Positions 7,635 through 16,127 are shown, counted from the stretch's first letter. The stretch is 39,461 nt of DNA from Desulfovibrio sp. (GCA_020060185.1 JAGVAS010000001.1:1-39461); one strand, 5' to 3'. Numbers and translations are program-made. The notes: generated from the sequence alone by a model not told the origin.

Positions 7635-9311
7635 ATGGTGAAAAGGTTGGAAAGAATAGCTTATCTAAAAAGGTTTCAGAAAATTATTAATACGCTGGTT
7701 AAACATGGTTTTGGGCAGTTAGTGCATGATTTAGGCATAGAAGAAATAACCAGGCACCTGCCTTTTCACCTGCAGCGCAGAGAAAAAAAAGATATTAAAG
7801 AATTATCTAAAGCGGTAAGGTTCAGGATGGTTCTGGAGGAATTAGGCCCAACTTTTATAAAATTTGGCCAGCTTTTAAGCACCCGCGCAGATGTTATTCC
7901 TCCAGATTATATTAATGAACTAAGGCACCTCCAGGATCAGGTTTCGTCTTTTCCTTTTTCTCAAGTTAAAGAAGTTATTGAAAAGGAGCTAAAATATCCC
8001 CCGGATGTCCTTTTTGAAAGTTTTGATGAAGTTCCCCTGGCTGCGGCCTCTATGGCGCAGGTCCACAGGGCAACATTGCCTGGAGGCAAAGAGGTTGTCG
8101 TTAAAGTTCAAAGACCGGATATCAAAAAGATAATAGCAGTTGATCTGGCTATTTTAGAGGAAATTGCCTTGTTGCTGGATAAATATACTGCTATAGGAAA
8201 GGTTTACAACTTTAGCGGTATAGTTGAGGAGTTTAGCCACATTTTAAACATGGAGTTAAACTTCTACCTGGAGGGTCGCAACGCCGAGCGTTTTAAAAAA
8301 AATTTTTCCGGAGAAAAAAACGTTTATATTCCAGAGATATATTGGAGCTACACCACCAAGAAAATCCTAACGATGGAATATGTTAACGGTGTTAAATTAA
8401 ATAATAAAGAAGGCCTGAAAAACGAAGGATTTTCAAGCAGAAAAATCGTTGAAAATTTAAGCAAGGTTTTTTTAAAGCAATTTTTATGGCATGGCTTTTT
8501 TCATGGAGATCCCCATCCCGGTAATATCGGAGTTTTAAAAGGTGAAATATTATATTTCCTGGATTTTGGTATTGCCGGTTATTTAACTGAAGAACAACGG
8601 CAAAACCTTGGCAAGTTAATGCTGGGTTTCCTTTCCAAAAATTTAGACCAGGTTTTGGACGCTATCATGAGCCTGGGGATAACTTCTGAAGTGACCGATA
8701 GAAAATATCTAAGAATGGAACTGGAGCGATTACAGGAAAAATACTTTGATGTTCCTCTTAAAGGCATTCACTTCGGCCAGGCTATGCATGAATTAATGGA
8801 AATTTCCTTTAAACAACATATCAGGCTACCAACAGAGTTTACGCTTCTGGCCAAAACTTTTTTAACTTTGGAGGGTTTGATTTCCGAACTGGACCCTGAT
8901 TATAGTATCGCTGAACTGGTAAAGCCCTTTGGTAAGGAATTCATACGCAACCAGTTTTCCAGGAAGAAAATAGCTTTTAACATCTATAAACATCTAAATA
9001 AATATTTGCATTTGCTGGAGATTTTTCCGGAGCGCGTTATTTCAATTCTGGAGAAAGGAGCCGGGGGGAATGTAAAATTTAAAGTAGAAGTTGTAGAAAC
9101 AGAGCGGCTCCTAAACCGCCTTAACAATATGGTAAACAGGATCTCTTTCAGTATAGTTCTAGCCAGTATTATTGTTGGTCTTTGTTTAATGCTACAATTT
9201 ACAGAAGTAACCTTATTCCGGCGTTTTCCCCTTGCAGAAATCGGACTCATACTTGCAGCTTTTATGGGTTTTTGGTGGTTATGGTCAATTTTACGTTCGG
9301 GAAGACTTTAA
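7635..9311 (+). CDS. UbiB/AarF/ABC1 family atypical kinase-like protein
   Basis: A 558-residue member of the UbiB (AarF, ADCK) family of membrane-linked ATP-binding proteins, which in other organisms support isoprenoid quinone synthesis or lipid homeostasis. The family motif corresponding to KxGQ is in LGPTFIKFGQLLSTRADV. The A-rich loop is AAASMAQVHRATL, the ATP-binding lysine is in VVVKVQRPD, the catalytic loop is FHGDPHPGNIG and the metal-binding motif is YFLDFGIAGYL. Two transmembrane helices end the protein (about 500-555), as expected for a membrane anchor. ATG 7635 and GTG 7632 are both possible starts and neither has a strong ribosome binding site. No ubiquinone genes are nearby and the lineage would be expected to use menaquinone, so the substrate is unknown. 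Confidence 0.9.
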   Translation: MVKRLERIAYLKRFQKIINTLVKHGFGQLVHDLGIEEITRHLPFHLQRREKKDIKELSKAVRFRMVLEELGPTFIKFGQLLSTRADVIPPDYINELRHLQDQVSSFPFSQVKEVIEKELKYPPDVLFESFDEVPLAAASMAQVHRATLPGGKEVVVKVQRPDIKKIIAVDLAILEEIALLLDKYTAIGKVYNFSGIVEEFSHILNMELNFYLEGRNAERFKKNFSGEKNVYIPEIYWSYTTKKILTMEYVNGVKLNNKEGLKNEGFSSRKIVENLSKVFLKQFLWHGFFHGDPHPGNIGVLKGEILYFLDFGIAGYLTEEQRQNLGKLMLGFLSKNLDQVLDAIMSLGITSEVTDRKYLRMELERLQEKYFDVPLKGIHFGQAMHELMEISFKQHIRLPTEFTLLAKTFLTLEGLISELDPDYSIAELVKPFGKEFIRNQFSRKKIAFNIYKHLNKYLHLLEIFPERVISILEKGAGGNVKFKVEVVETERLLNRLNNMVNRISFSIVLASIIVGLCLMLQFTEVTLFRRFPLAEIGLILAAFMGFWWLWSILRSGRL

Positions 9312-9350
9312 TTAAATTAATAGTTAAAAAAGTAAAAGGAGGGTTTTTCG

Positions 9351-9800
9351 TTGCCCTGGATAATTTTTGCAGCAGTGATATGGCTATTTATAATAATTTT
9401 TTTGCGTTTTCAGTTGGGAAAGTTCTGGAGTGGCGGTATTTGGGCAATATTAGTCGGATATTTCCTTAACGAAATTTTCATAAGTAATCAATTTTACACT
9501 TTTCAGGAATTGCTTTATCAGTTTCAAGGGCTTCCTATAGGTTACTTAATAGGCCTGGCAGGAGTCGGCATAATAATAATCCGCTTCCTCCCTGAGGAGA
9601 AAGTATGGCAACTGCCTTATTTAATCCTGTTCGGCTTAATCTTTACCGCGCTAGAATTTTTTGCTGTAGAACAAGGCTACCTTCTTTATCTGCAGTGGTC
9701 TTTATATTATAGTTTTTTTTATAAATTAATTGCTTTTATAACCATTGCCTGGTTGAGCAACCTGACGATCAGGCGCCGTAAAGGCTACTTTTTTAGGTAA
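9351..9800 (+). CDS. Small integral membrane protein of unknown function
   Basis: A 149-residue hydrophobic protein with four to five predicted transmembrane helices (about 2-18, 24-40, 55-75, 82-102, 112-138) and a basic tail ending RRRKGYFFR. It starts at TTG 9351, with AAAGGAGGG seven bases upstream. The aromatic C-terminal half (LYLQWSLYYSFFYKL) loosely recalls the CBO0543-type family of Firmicutes membrane proteins, but this is a weak recollection. It lies 39 bases after the ubiB-like gene and 12 bases before an MBL-fold hydrolase, so the three are probably co-transcribed. No function is proposed. Confidence 0.75.
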   Translation: MPWIIFAAVIWLFIIIFLRFQLGKFWSGGIWAILVGYFLNEIFISNQFYTFQELLYQFQGLPIGYLIGLAGVGIIIIRFLPEEKVWQLPYLILFGLIFTALEFFAVEQGYLLYLQWSLYYSFFYKLIAFITIAWLSNLTIRRRKGYFFR

Positions 9801-9812
9801 GGGTGTTTGGAA

Positions 9813-10559
9813 ATGAAGTTGATTGTCCTAGGAAGTTATGGCCCGTTTCCTCCGGCAGGAGGTGCATGTTCCGGTTACCTGTTGGAACACGAGGGGTTTT
9901 ATGTTCTCCTGGATTGCGGTAACGGTGTTCTCAGCAGGATGCAGGAGTTTATCACCGTTAATAAACTGGGAGCAGTTGTTGTTTCCCATCTTCACAGCGA
10001 CCATATTTCTGATTTATTTATTTTACGTTATGCCCTGCAAATGGAGATGGAACAAGGTTTAAGAAATATCCCATTATTGTTAATTGCTCCTGAAGAACCC
10101 CGGGAGGAATTTTCAAGACTTTCTTATAAAAACGTCTTCATGATAGAACCAATTAATCAAGATAAAATGATAGATGCCGGTCCGTTCCGTTTTTCCTTTA
10201 TGAGGACGGTTCATGCCGTTCCCTGTTTTGCCATGGCAGTTTATCTCGGGGAATTTAAAAAACTTGTGTATTCCGCCGATACAGAGTATTTCCCTGGATT
10301 TAGCCCTTTTGCCCGAAATGTTCCTCTTTTCTTATGTGAATCCAACTTTTTAACTGAAGACCTGTCCAAAGAAGCAAAGAACCATTTGAGCGCCTTTCAG
10401 GCAGCGAGTATTGCCCGTGATGCCGGGGTACAAAGCCTTTTACTAACACACCTGCCGCCTTTTAGAAACAAAAAGGATTACTTAGCTGAGGCTTCCAATG
10501 TCTTTAGCAATGTATCCGTTGCCGAAGAGGGAAAGGTATACAATATTGAAAGCAGATGA
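9813..10559 (+). CDS. MBL-fold metal-dependent hydrolase (RNase Z-like / YhfI-like)
   Basis: A 248-residue metallo-beta-lactamase-fold protein of the RNase Z/YhfI branch. It begins MKLIVLGSYGPFPPAGGACS, a typical first strand with the glycine/cysteine-rich substrate-side turn. The metal motif is SHLHSDHISD (58-67, HxHxDH). Later metal ligands are His in RTVHAVPC, Asp in YSADTEYF and His in LLLTHLPPF. The ATG at 9813 is preferred over the upstream in-frame TTG at 9807. The family includes cyclic-nucleotide phosphodiesterases and tRNA 3'-processing-like hydrolases. The flexible arm of true RNase Z is not evident, so a small-molecule phosphodiesterase is more likely than tRNA maturation. Confidence 0.85.
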   Translation: MKLIVLGSYGPFPPAGGACSGYLLEHEGFYVLLDCGNGVLSRMQEFITVNKLGAVVVSHLHSDHISDLFILRYALQMEMEQGLRNIPLLLIAPEEPREEFSRLSYKNVFMIEPINQDKMIDAGPFRFSFMRTVHAVPCFAMAVYLGEFKKLVYSADTEYFPGFSPFARNVPLFLCESNFLTEDLSKEAKNHLSAFQAASIARDAGVQSLLLTHLPPFRNKKDYLAEASNVFSNVSVAEEGKVYNIESR

Positions 10560-10653
10560 TTAATAATGAAAGGCCGGGCTCTTCTGACCATAAAATACGA
10601 CCCATTTTAACTGTATCCTAATAAGATAAAGGAAAGTTTAACATTTAAATTTT

Positions 10654-10668
10654 CTTCAATTATTGAAG
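10654..10668. promoter_or_regulatory. Perfect palindrome, possible operator
   Basis: CTTCAATTATTGAAG is a perfect inverted repeat of two 7-base arms around one base. It sits 60 bases upstream of the zinc-ribbon gene, in a 168-base gap without other features. It could be a dimeric repressor site; no matching regulator was recognised. Confidence 0.35.
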
Positions 10669-10727
10669 GAAAAGTTATCTTTTTGACGAAATCTTAAAAG
10701 AAAAAACGTAGGAGGGAATAAACCCGT

Positions 10728-10973
10728 ATGGCTTTATCAGTATGTCCTAAATGTGAAAACCACAGATTTGAGATGGTGGAGGTAGAGCCGGGAAACTGGA
10801 GGTTTAAGATAATGTTTGTGCAGTGTACATCCTGTGGAACGGTTGTAGGTACTATGGACTATTTCAATCTAAGCACTCTAATACATGAATTAGAAGAAAA
10901 AGTGGAAATTATCGAAACCAAGCTGGAAGATATAGAATATGAAATAGGAAAGATGAAAAATAAGAAGCAATAA
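10728..10973 (+). CDS. Small zinc-ribbon protein with coiled-coil tail
   Basis: An 81-residue protein with CPKC (6-9) and CTSC (33-36) knuckles, making a four-cysteine zinc ribbon. A likely coiled coil follows in the C-terminal half (LIHELEEKVEIIETKLEDIE). The start is ATG 10728, behind GTAGGAGGG. A strong terminator follows, so it is the last gene of its transcript or a single-gene unit. The cysteine spacing resembles small zinc-finger proteins of Firmicutes with no assigned role. No DNA-binding region beyond the ribbon is seen. Confidence 0.8.
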   Translation: MALSVCPKCENHRFEMVEVEPGNWRFKIMFVQCTSCGTVVGTMDYFNLSTLIHELEEKVEIIETKLEDIEYEIGKMKNKKQ

Positions 10974-11023
10974 TTTTCTTCATACCTGAACTTACATATT
11001 TTTTACAAATTCTTTTAAGTTTC

Positions 11024-11067
11024 CAAAATCCCTTTTGCAAAAAGGCAGTAAGGGGTTTTGTTTTTTT
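11024..11067 (+). terminator. Rho-independent terminator after the zinc-ribbon gene
   Basis: CAAAATCCCTT (11024-11034) pairs with AAGGGGTTTTG (11050-11060) with one G-U pair, followed by seven T residues. It separates this gene from the miaB promoter. Confidence 0.85.
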
Positions 11068-11110
11068 GATCATATTTTATTTCCCGGGCAAGCGCAAAAT
11101 TCGACCTTTC

Positions 11111-11139
11111 TTGTATAAAGGTTATACTTACAGTATAAT
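11111..11139 (+). promoter_or_regulatory. Sigma-A promoter of miaB
   Basis: TTGTAT (11111-11116) and a perfect TATAAT (11134-11139) are 17 bases apart, 39 bases ahead of the miaB start codon and after a terminator. Confidence 0.75.
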
Positions 11140-11177
11140 TTAGAATATATACCTGAAGATAAGAGAGGGTTTCTTTA

Positions 11178-12566
11178 ATGGGTAATGATGGAACAAAAAA
11201 GTATCACATCTTGACTTACGGATGCCAAATGAACGTATATGATTCCGAAGTACTCTCCGGATACCTGGAAAATATGGGCTATGATCATACGGAAAAAGAG
11301 GAAGAAGCCGATGTTTTAATTATAAATACATGCGCTGTAAGGAAAAAAGCGGAAGAAAAAGTGTTCAGCAGGTTGGGTAAATTACGGCCGTTAAAAGAGA
11401 AAAACCCCGGGATGTTAATGGTTCTTTGGGGGTGTATGGTACAACAGGAAAGCGCTGCGCAAAAAGTAAAAGAAAAGTACGGGTTTGTAGATCTGGTTGC
11501 CGGAACTCATTCCCTGGGACGTTTTCCTGATCTGCTGGAAAAAGCCCGGGTTTCACCCAGAACAATCCTGGATCTTGAAACGGAGGAGGAAAGGGAAGAC
11601 CTCCCCATTAAACGGGGGCATAAGGCTAAAGCCTGGGTGCCCATAAGCCATGGTTGTAATAATTTTTGTTCTTACTGTGTAGTTCCTTATGTCCGGGGAC
11701 CGGAAAAGAGCAGGCCACTCCAAAAAATATTAAATGAAGTAAAAGAACTTGTAGACAACGGGTACAAGGAAATCACCCTTTTGGGACAAAACGTTAACTC
11801 GTACGGTAAGGATTTGGATCAGGAAATGGACTTTGCAGACCTTCTCAATATCCTGGACCATCTTGAAGGCCGGTTTCAGATAAGGTATATGACCTCACAC
11901 CCCCGTGATTTTTCTGAAAAAATAATCCGTACCATACAACATAGCCAAAAAATATGTGAGCATTTTCACCTGCCCTTACAATCGGGAAGCAACAATGTGC
12001 TCAAGCTAATGAATCGTGGATACTCCCGGGAATATTATCTGGGTTTGGTAGAAAAAATCAGGGTCCTGGTACAAAATAGTTCAGTTACTACGGATATTAT
12101 CGTCGGTTTCCCCGGTGAAGAGGAAAAGGACTTTGAAGATACACTTGAAATGTTGGAAAAAGTGAGATTTGATGCCGCCTATACTTTTATCTATTCTCCC
12201 AGGAAAGGGACAAAAGCTACAGAAATGAAAGGGCAAGTTTCTTCGGACATTAAAAAGAAAAGGATTGTTACACTTAACGAGATACAAAGCAGGATTAGTA
12301 TGGAAATAAACCAGCAACTTCTCGGAACGGAACAGGTAGTTCTGGTTGAAGGAAGAAGTAAAACAGACCCCAACGTTTACACTGGAAGAACCAGGACCAA
12401 TAAAATTGTACATTTTTCCACCAATGAAAACCTGCTGGGAATGTTTGTTAATGTTGAAATAACAGCAGCCAAATCCTGGACTCTAACAGGAAATTTTAAA
12501 AATAAAGTAACTACCCAGGAGTCAGGAGTCAGGAGTCAGAATGAGAAAACCGGCGAAAACATTTGA
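11178..12566 (+). CDS. miaB: tRNA-2-methylthio-N6-dimethylallyladenosine synthase
   Basis: MiaB is a radical-SAM enzyme that adds the methylthio group to i6A37 in tRNAs reading UNN codons, after MiaA (also encoded in this window) has added the isopentenyl group. The auxiliary cluster ligands are Cys16 (YGCQMN), Cys52 (NTCAVR) and Cys86 (GCMVQQ). The radical-SAM cluster is Cys160, Cys164 and Cys167 (GCNNFCSYC). A TRAM domain occupies about 375-440. The last roughly 20 residues (after GNFKNKV) are encoded by a tandem 7-bp repeat and are probably not native. The start is ATG 11178, behind AGAGAGGG. The protein is a little long (462) because of that tail. Confidence 0.95.
   Translation: MGNDGTKKYHILTYGCQMNVYDSEVLSGYLENMGYDHTEKEEEADVLIINTCAVRKKAEEKVFSRLGKLRPLKEKNPGMLMVLWGCMVQQESAAQKVKEKYGFVDLVAGTHSLGRFPDLLEKARVSPRTILDLETEEEREDLPIKRGHKAKAWVPISHGCNNFCSYCVVPYVRGPEKSRPLQKILNEVKELVDNGYKEITLLGQNVNSYGKDLDQEMDFADLLNILDHLEGRFQIRYMTSHPRDFSEKIIRTIQHSQKICEHFHLPLQSGSNNVLKLMNRGYSREYYLGLVEKIRVLVQNSSVTTDIIVGFPGEEEKDFEDTLEMLEKVRFDAAYTFIYSPRKGTKATEMKGQVSSDIKKKRIVTLNEIQSRISMEINQQLLGTEQVVLVEGRSKTDPNVYTGRTRTNKIVHFSTNENLLGMFVNVEITAAKSWTLTGNFKNKVTTQESGVRSQNEKTGENI
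12516..12543 (+). repeat. Tandem 7-bp repeat at the end of miaB
   Basis: CAGGAGT occurs three times head to tail (12516, 12523, 12530), followed by the variant CAGAATG. The array encodes part of the MiaB C-terminus (QESGVRSQ) and supplies both the GGAG and the ATG of the next mini-ORF. Its inverted counterpart lies at 12664-12700. Confidence 0.8.
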
Positions 12567-12684
12567 AGACTTACTGGTCAAAGATCTTGGATACGGTGAT
12601 ATTTACGAAACAAAACTTCTTTTGCAAAAGGTTAGTAAATTCCTGGAAGCATATTCTCGGGGCATTCTGAATTCTGACTACTGA
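12541..12684 (+). CDS. 47-residue ORF between heptad-repeat arrays
   Basis: An open frame starting at ATG 12541, with GGAG seven bases upstream, overlaps the end of miaB in another frame and stops at 12684. The product begins MRKPAKTFEDLLVKDLGYGD and continues IYETKLLLQKVSKFLEAY. It is amphipathic, with protein-like composition, and its last residues (ILNSDY) come from the second repeat array. It may be a genuine small gene whose ends were replaced by repeats, or a remnant of one. No family was recognised. Confidence 0.45.
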   Translation: MRKPAKTFEDLLVKDLGYGDIYETKLLLQKVSKFLEAYSRGILNSDY

Positions 12685-12700
12685 ATTCTGAATACCTGAA
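12664..12700 (-). repeat. Second 7-bp repeat array, inverted relative to the first
   Basis: Read on the minus strand the array is a run of heptads: ATTCAGA, ATTCAGT, AGTCAGA, ATTCAGA. It is the inverted counterpart of the AGTCAGG-type array at the end of miaB, about 120 bases away. The two could pair in a transcript. Confidence 0.75.
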
Positions 12701-12737
12701 TAGTAACAAAATAATACCTGCTTTCAGGGAATAAGGG

Positions 12738-12766
12738 TTGACGAACAATAGCAAATGTTATATATT
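12738..12766 (+). promoter_or_regulatory. Sigma-A promoter of the Fur-family gene
   Basis: TTGACG (12738-12743) and TATATT (12761-12766) are separated by 17 bases, with the start codon 46 bases further on. Confidence 0.75.
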
Positions 12767-12783
12767 CATATTGGATATTATTT

Positions 12784-12799
12784 ATTATTTAAAAATAAT
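12784..12799. promoter_or_regulatory. Candidate Fur/PerR operator
   Basis: ATTATTT-AA-AAATAAT is a perfect inverted repeat in the leader of the Fur-family gene, 17 bases after the -10 element. Its AT-rich arms resemble Fur/PerR boxes. Autoregulation is common in the family and is inferred here. Confidence 0.5.
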
Positions 12800-12811
12800 T
12801 GGGGGATAGAG

Positions 12812-13264
12812 ATGCAGAGCATTGAAGAAATCCTGAGGGCCAAAAAGATCAAGGTTACTCCCCAGAGGATGGCTGTTTATGCGATTTTAAAAAGAACCGA
12901 TTTACACCCTAATGTCGAGATGATTTACCAAAAATTAAAACCTGATTATCCCGCAATGAGCCTGGCAACTGTCTATAAAACAGTAGATGTACTTAAGAAA
13001 GTGGGCTTAATTCAGGAGTTAAGTGTAGGAGAAGGCGGATTACGCTACGATGCTAAAATTAGGCCTCATTCTCACGTTTATTGTGAAATTTGTGGCAAGG
13101 TCGATGATGTCGAGCAATATCCTCTTGATGAACTTCAGGACCGCTTTTTACTGGAAAAAGTTAAAAAGGAAACAGGGTATGACGTTACAATCGTACAACT
13201 TTATTTTTTCGGTAAATGCCCCCAGTGCAGTATGAACAAAGAAACCAGGGCTAAGGGAGCATAA
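12812..13264 (+). CDS. Fur-family metalloregulator, PerR-like
   Basis: A 150-residue repressor of the Fur family, which bind metal and operator DNA as dimers. The N-terminal winged helix includes the recognition region SLATVYKTVDVLKKVGLI. The C-terminal domain has the metal-binding segment HSHVYCEICGKVDDV and a second CxxC in GKCPQCS, giving the structural zinc site CEIC/CPQC of PerR and Fur. In Bacillus PerR an aspartate precedes the first histidine of HxH and takes part in peroxide sensing; here that position is proline (RPHSH). Peroxide sensing is therefore not assured, and Fur- or Zur-type sensing remains possible. ATG 12812 behind GGGGGATAGAG is the start; an upstream in-frame ATG lies too close to the promoter. 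A Mn catalase gene 12 kb away would be a natural PerR target. Confidence 0.85.
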   Translation: MQSIEEILRAKKIKVTPQRMAVYAILKRTDLHPNVEMIYQKLKPDYPAMSLATVYKTVDVLKKVGLIQELSVGEGGLRYDAKIRPHSHVYCEICGKVDDVEQYPLDELQDRFLLEKVKKETGYDVTIVQLYFFGKCPQCSMNKETRAKGA

Positions 13265-13299
13265 CTTGCAGGTTTAAAGTTTATACTTATATAATTTTT

Positions 13300-13336
13300 A
13301 AGGAACCTGTCCAAATTAACTGTCAGGTTCCTTTTT
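13300..13336 (+). terminator. Rho-independent terminator after the Fur-family gene
   Basis: AAGGAACCTG (13300-13309) pairs with CAGGTTCCTT (13324-13333) and a T-run follows. It isolates the regulator from the mutS promoter. Confidence 0.9.
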
Positions 13337-13351
13337 CGTTATTTCCAACTA

Positions 13352-13360
13352 TGTTATAAT
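13352..13360 (+). promoter_or_regulatory. Extended -10 promoter element upstream of mutS
   Basis: TGTTATAAT is an extended -10 (TGnTATAAT) 58 bases before the mutS start and just after a terminator. No good -35 is visible, as is usual for extended -10 promoters. Confidence 0.6.
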
Positions 13361-13418
13361 TAATCCAGGATCTTGAAGTGAGTCCCTGCAAAGAATATTT
13401 GTCCTCTGAGGTGAAGAT

Positions 13419-16127
13419 ATGTCCAGGTTAACACCCATGATGCAACAATTTACATCTGTTAAGAATGAACATCCCGATGCCATCCTTTTCTTCCGGGTTG
13501 GAGATTTTTATGAAACGTTTTATGATGATGCTGTAACCGCTTCACGTGAACTTGAAATCGCCTTAACAAGCAGAGACGGGAATAAAGAGGACGCTGTACC
13601 CCTGGCAGGTGTCCCTTATCATGCAGCCCAAAATTATATTGCCAGGCTTTTAGAAAAAGGTTATAAGGTTGCTATCTGTGATCAGGTAGAAGAAGCCAGT
13701 CAGGCTAAAGGGCTTGTTAAAAGAGAAGTGACCCGTGTAATAACACCGGGGACAATAATGGACGACAACCTTCTACCAAAAGATCGTAACAATTATTTGG
13801 CTGCTATCAGCAAAAAAAGAAATGAAAACTCCTTTGGCCTTACCTTTGTCGACATCTCCACTGGTGAGTGCCAGGTTTTTTACTTTGATGAAAAAAGGGC
13901 AGCTGATAAAGTCTTTGATAAAATTTACTGCTTAAGACCAACGGAAATAGTTATTGATGAATTCGTAGAAGATGACAACTTATGTAAATTGCATTTACAG
14001 AAGCAAAGAGAACTTTTTCTTATCAACAAAAAAAAGGGTTTCTCAGATCATGATGAACCTCTGTTTATCCTTAAAGAACAATTTTCCGAGGCTATGTTAG
14101 AAATGTCCGGAATAACGAGCGTACAACCCGCCTTTTTTTCAGCAGCCCTTGCTCTGGAATATATTAAAAAAATGCAAAAGGTATCACTTGCCCATATTAG
14201 CGATATTAAATTTTACCGATATACAGATTCCCTCACCCTTGATGCTGTAACAGCACGCAATTTAGAAATATTCGAAACGATACGCTCCAGGGAGAAAAAG
14301 AATGCCCTGCTAGGTTTACTTGACAGGACAAAGACAGCAATGGGGGCAAGGCTTTTAAGAAAGTGGCTGGAAAAACCTTTGTTGGAAAGGGAATCCATGG
14401 AGCTGCGCTGGGAAGCTGTAGGAGAACTTAAAGAAAAGCAGCTTTTAAAAGAAGACCTGGCCGGAATTTTAAAACAGAGCTACGATTTGGAACGGCTTAG
14501 TGGGAGAATCAATATGGGCCTTGTTAACCCCAGGGACTTGCTGGCATTGAAAAAAACACTTCTGCTGCTGCCACAAGTAAAACTTCTTTTAGAAGATCAT
14601 CAGGCAAGATTGCTGAAGCTGTTAAGCAATCAGATTCCCGATTTATCTCACCTTGTTAAAGAACTCGATTCTGCTATTAAAGATGATGCCCCTTTTTCCT
14701 TAAAAGAAGGAGGCATTTTTAAAGAAGGTTATTGCAACGAAATAGATGAGTTGAGGCAGGTTTCTAAAAACAGTAAACTCTGGCTGCTGGATATGGAAAA
14801 AAAAGAAAAAGAGCGTACCGGAATTAAATCTTTAAAAATAGGCTTTAACAAAGTGTTTGGCTATTATATCGAAATTACCAGGGCCAACCTGGAACTGGTA
14901 CCCGCCGGTTATATAAGGAAACAGACCTTGGTTAACTGCGAGCGATATATTACAGAAGAATTAAAAGAAAAAGAATCCCTTATTCTTAATGCTGAAGAAA
15001 AACTAGCCCAGTTGGAGTACGAACTTTTTGAAAAGTTACGTCTTAATGTTGCCCAATATATTAAAAATATACAAACGGCCGGGCAGGTGCTGGCAAACCT
15101 CGATTGCCTGTTCTCCCTGGCTGATACTGCCTCTGTTTACGGATATATAAAACCCCGTTTCTCTTCTGATAAAACCATTAATATTAAAGGTGGACGTCAC
15201 CCTGTTGTGGAACGTGTTCAGGAGGAGCTTTTTATTCCCAACGATGTTTTTCTAGATGGAGAAAGACAGAGAATTTTAATTATTACCGGTCCCAATATGG
15301 CCGGAAAAAGTACTTACTGCCGCAGCATAGCTTTACTTCTAATTATGGCCCAGATTGGCAGTTTCGTCCCTGCTGAAGATATGAGTTTTTCCCCTGTAGA
15401 TCACATCTTTGCCCGGGTTGGGGCAAGTGACGATTTAAGCAGCGGAAGGAGCACATTCATGGTGGAAATGGAAGAAACAGCTTCCATTCTGCGAGATGCT
15501 ACTCCAGATAGCTTGGTAATCCTGGATGAAATAGGCCGCGGGACCAGCACTTATGACGGGATGAGCCTGGCACAGGCAATACTTGAGTATCTCCACAACG
15601 ATCTTAAAGCCAAAGTGCTTTTTTCTACTCATTACCACGAACTGACCGCTTTAGAAGACAGGCTTTCCGGGATTAAAAATTTTACTGTCTCCGTTAAAGA
15701 AAAAGGAGAAGAGGTCATTTTCCTGAGAAAAATTGTCCCCGGAAAGGCAGACAAGAGTTATGGTGTAAATGTTGCCAGGTTGGCTGGTTTACCTGTTAAA
15801 ATTATCAATAGGGCCTGTCAGGTTCTGGAAAACCTCGAAACTAAAACATCTGCATCCAAAATAGACGGCAATTACCCTGCTGCAGAAAATCATTCTCCGG
15901 ACAATCCTTTTTATCTAAATTTTGAAAGCTTTGAGGGTCAGCTTTCTTTTTTGCCTTCCCGTAAAAATAAAGATGCTTCCTTAAATAAAAAAGAGGAAAA
16001 AGTTATTCAGGAAATAAGAGAATTAAACGTTGTTAACATAACACCCCTTGAAGCTCTTAAGAAATTGTTTTCCCTGCAATCCCGGCTGCTTTCCAAAGAG
16101 AATCCCCTCAGGGAAAAGGAAAGGTGA
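13419..16127 (+). CDS. mutS: DNA mismatch repair protein MutS
   Basis: MutS recognises mispaired or looped bases and recruits MutL. The protein has 902 residues, somewhat longer than most MutS1 proteins. The mismatch-reading motif FFRVGDFYETF (FxE type) lies in the first 35 residues. The clamp and lever regions are in the middle. The ABC-type ATPase has the P-loop GPNMAGKST (about 624-632), the Walker B region VILDEIGRGTSTYDG and the switch histidine in LFSTHYHEL. The start is ATG 13419, behind GAGGTGA. It is followed by mutL after five bases and then by miaA and hfq, an order common in Firmicutes. Confidence 0.97.
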   Translation: MSRLTPMMQQFTSVKNEHPDAILFFRVGDFYETFYDDAVTASRELEIALTSRDGNKEDAVPLAGVPYHAAQNYIARLLEKGYKVAICDQVEEASQAKGLVKREVTRVITPGTIMDDNLLPKDRNNYLAAISKKRNENSFGLTFVDISTGECQVFYFDEKRAADKVFDKIYCLRPTEIVIDEFVEDDNLCKLHLQKQRELFLINKKKGFSDHDEPLFILKEQFSEAMLEMSGITSVQPAFFSAALALEYIKKMQKVSLAHISDIKFYRYTDSLTLDAVTARNLEIFETIRSREKKNALLGLLDRTKTAMGARLLRKWLEKPLLERESMELRWEAVGELKEKQLLKEDLAGILKQSYDLERLSGRINMGLVNPRDLLALKKTLLLLPQVKLLLEDHQARLLKLLSNQIPDLSHLVKELDSAIKDDAPFSLKEGGIFKEGYCNEIDELRQVSKNSKLWLLDMEKKEKERTGIKSLKIGFNKVFGYYIEITRANLELVPAGYIRKQTLVNCERYITEELKEKESLILNAEEKLAQLEYELFEKLRLNVAQYIKNIQTAGQVLANLDCLFSLADTASVYGYIKPRFSSDKTINIKGGRHPVVERVQEELFIPNDVFLDGERQRILIITGPNMAGKSTYCRSIALLLIMAQIGSFVPAEDMSFSPVDHIFARVGASDDLSSGRSTFMVEMEETASILRDATPDSLVILDEIGRGTSTYDGMSLAQAILEYLHNDLKAKVLFSTHYHELTALEDRLSGIKNFTVSVKEKGEEVIFLRKIVPGKADKSYGVNVARLAGLPVKIINRACQVLENLETKTSASKIDGNYPAAENHSPDNPFYLNFESFEGQLSFLPSRKNKDASLNKKEEKVIQEIRELNVVNITPLEALKKLFSLQSRLLSKENPLREKER

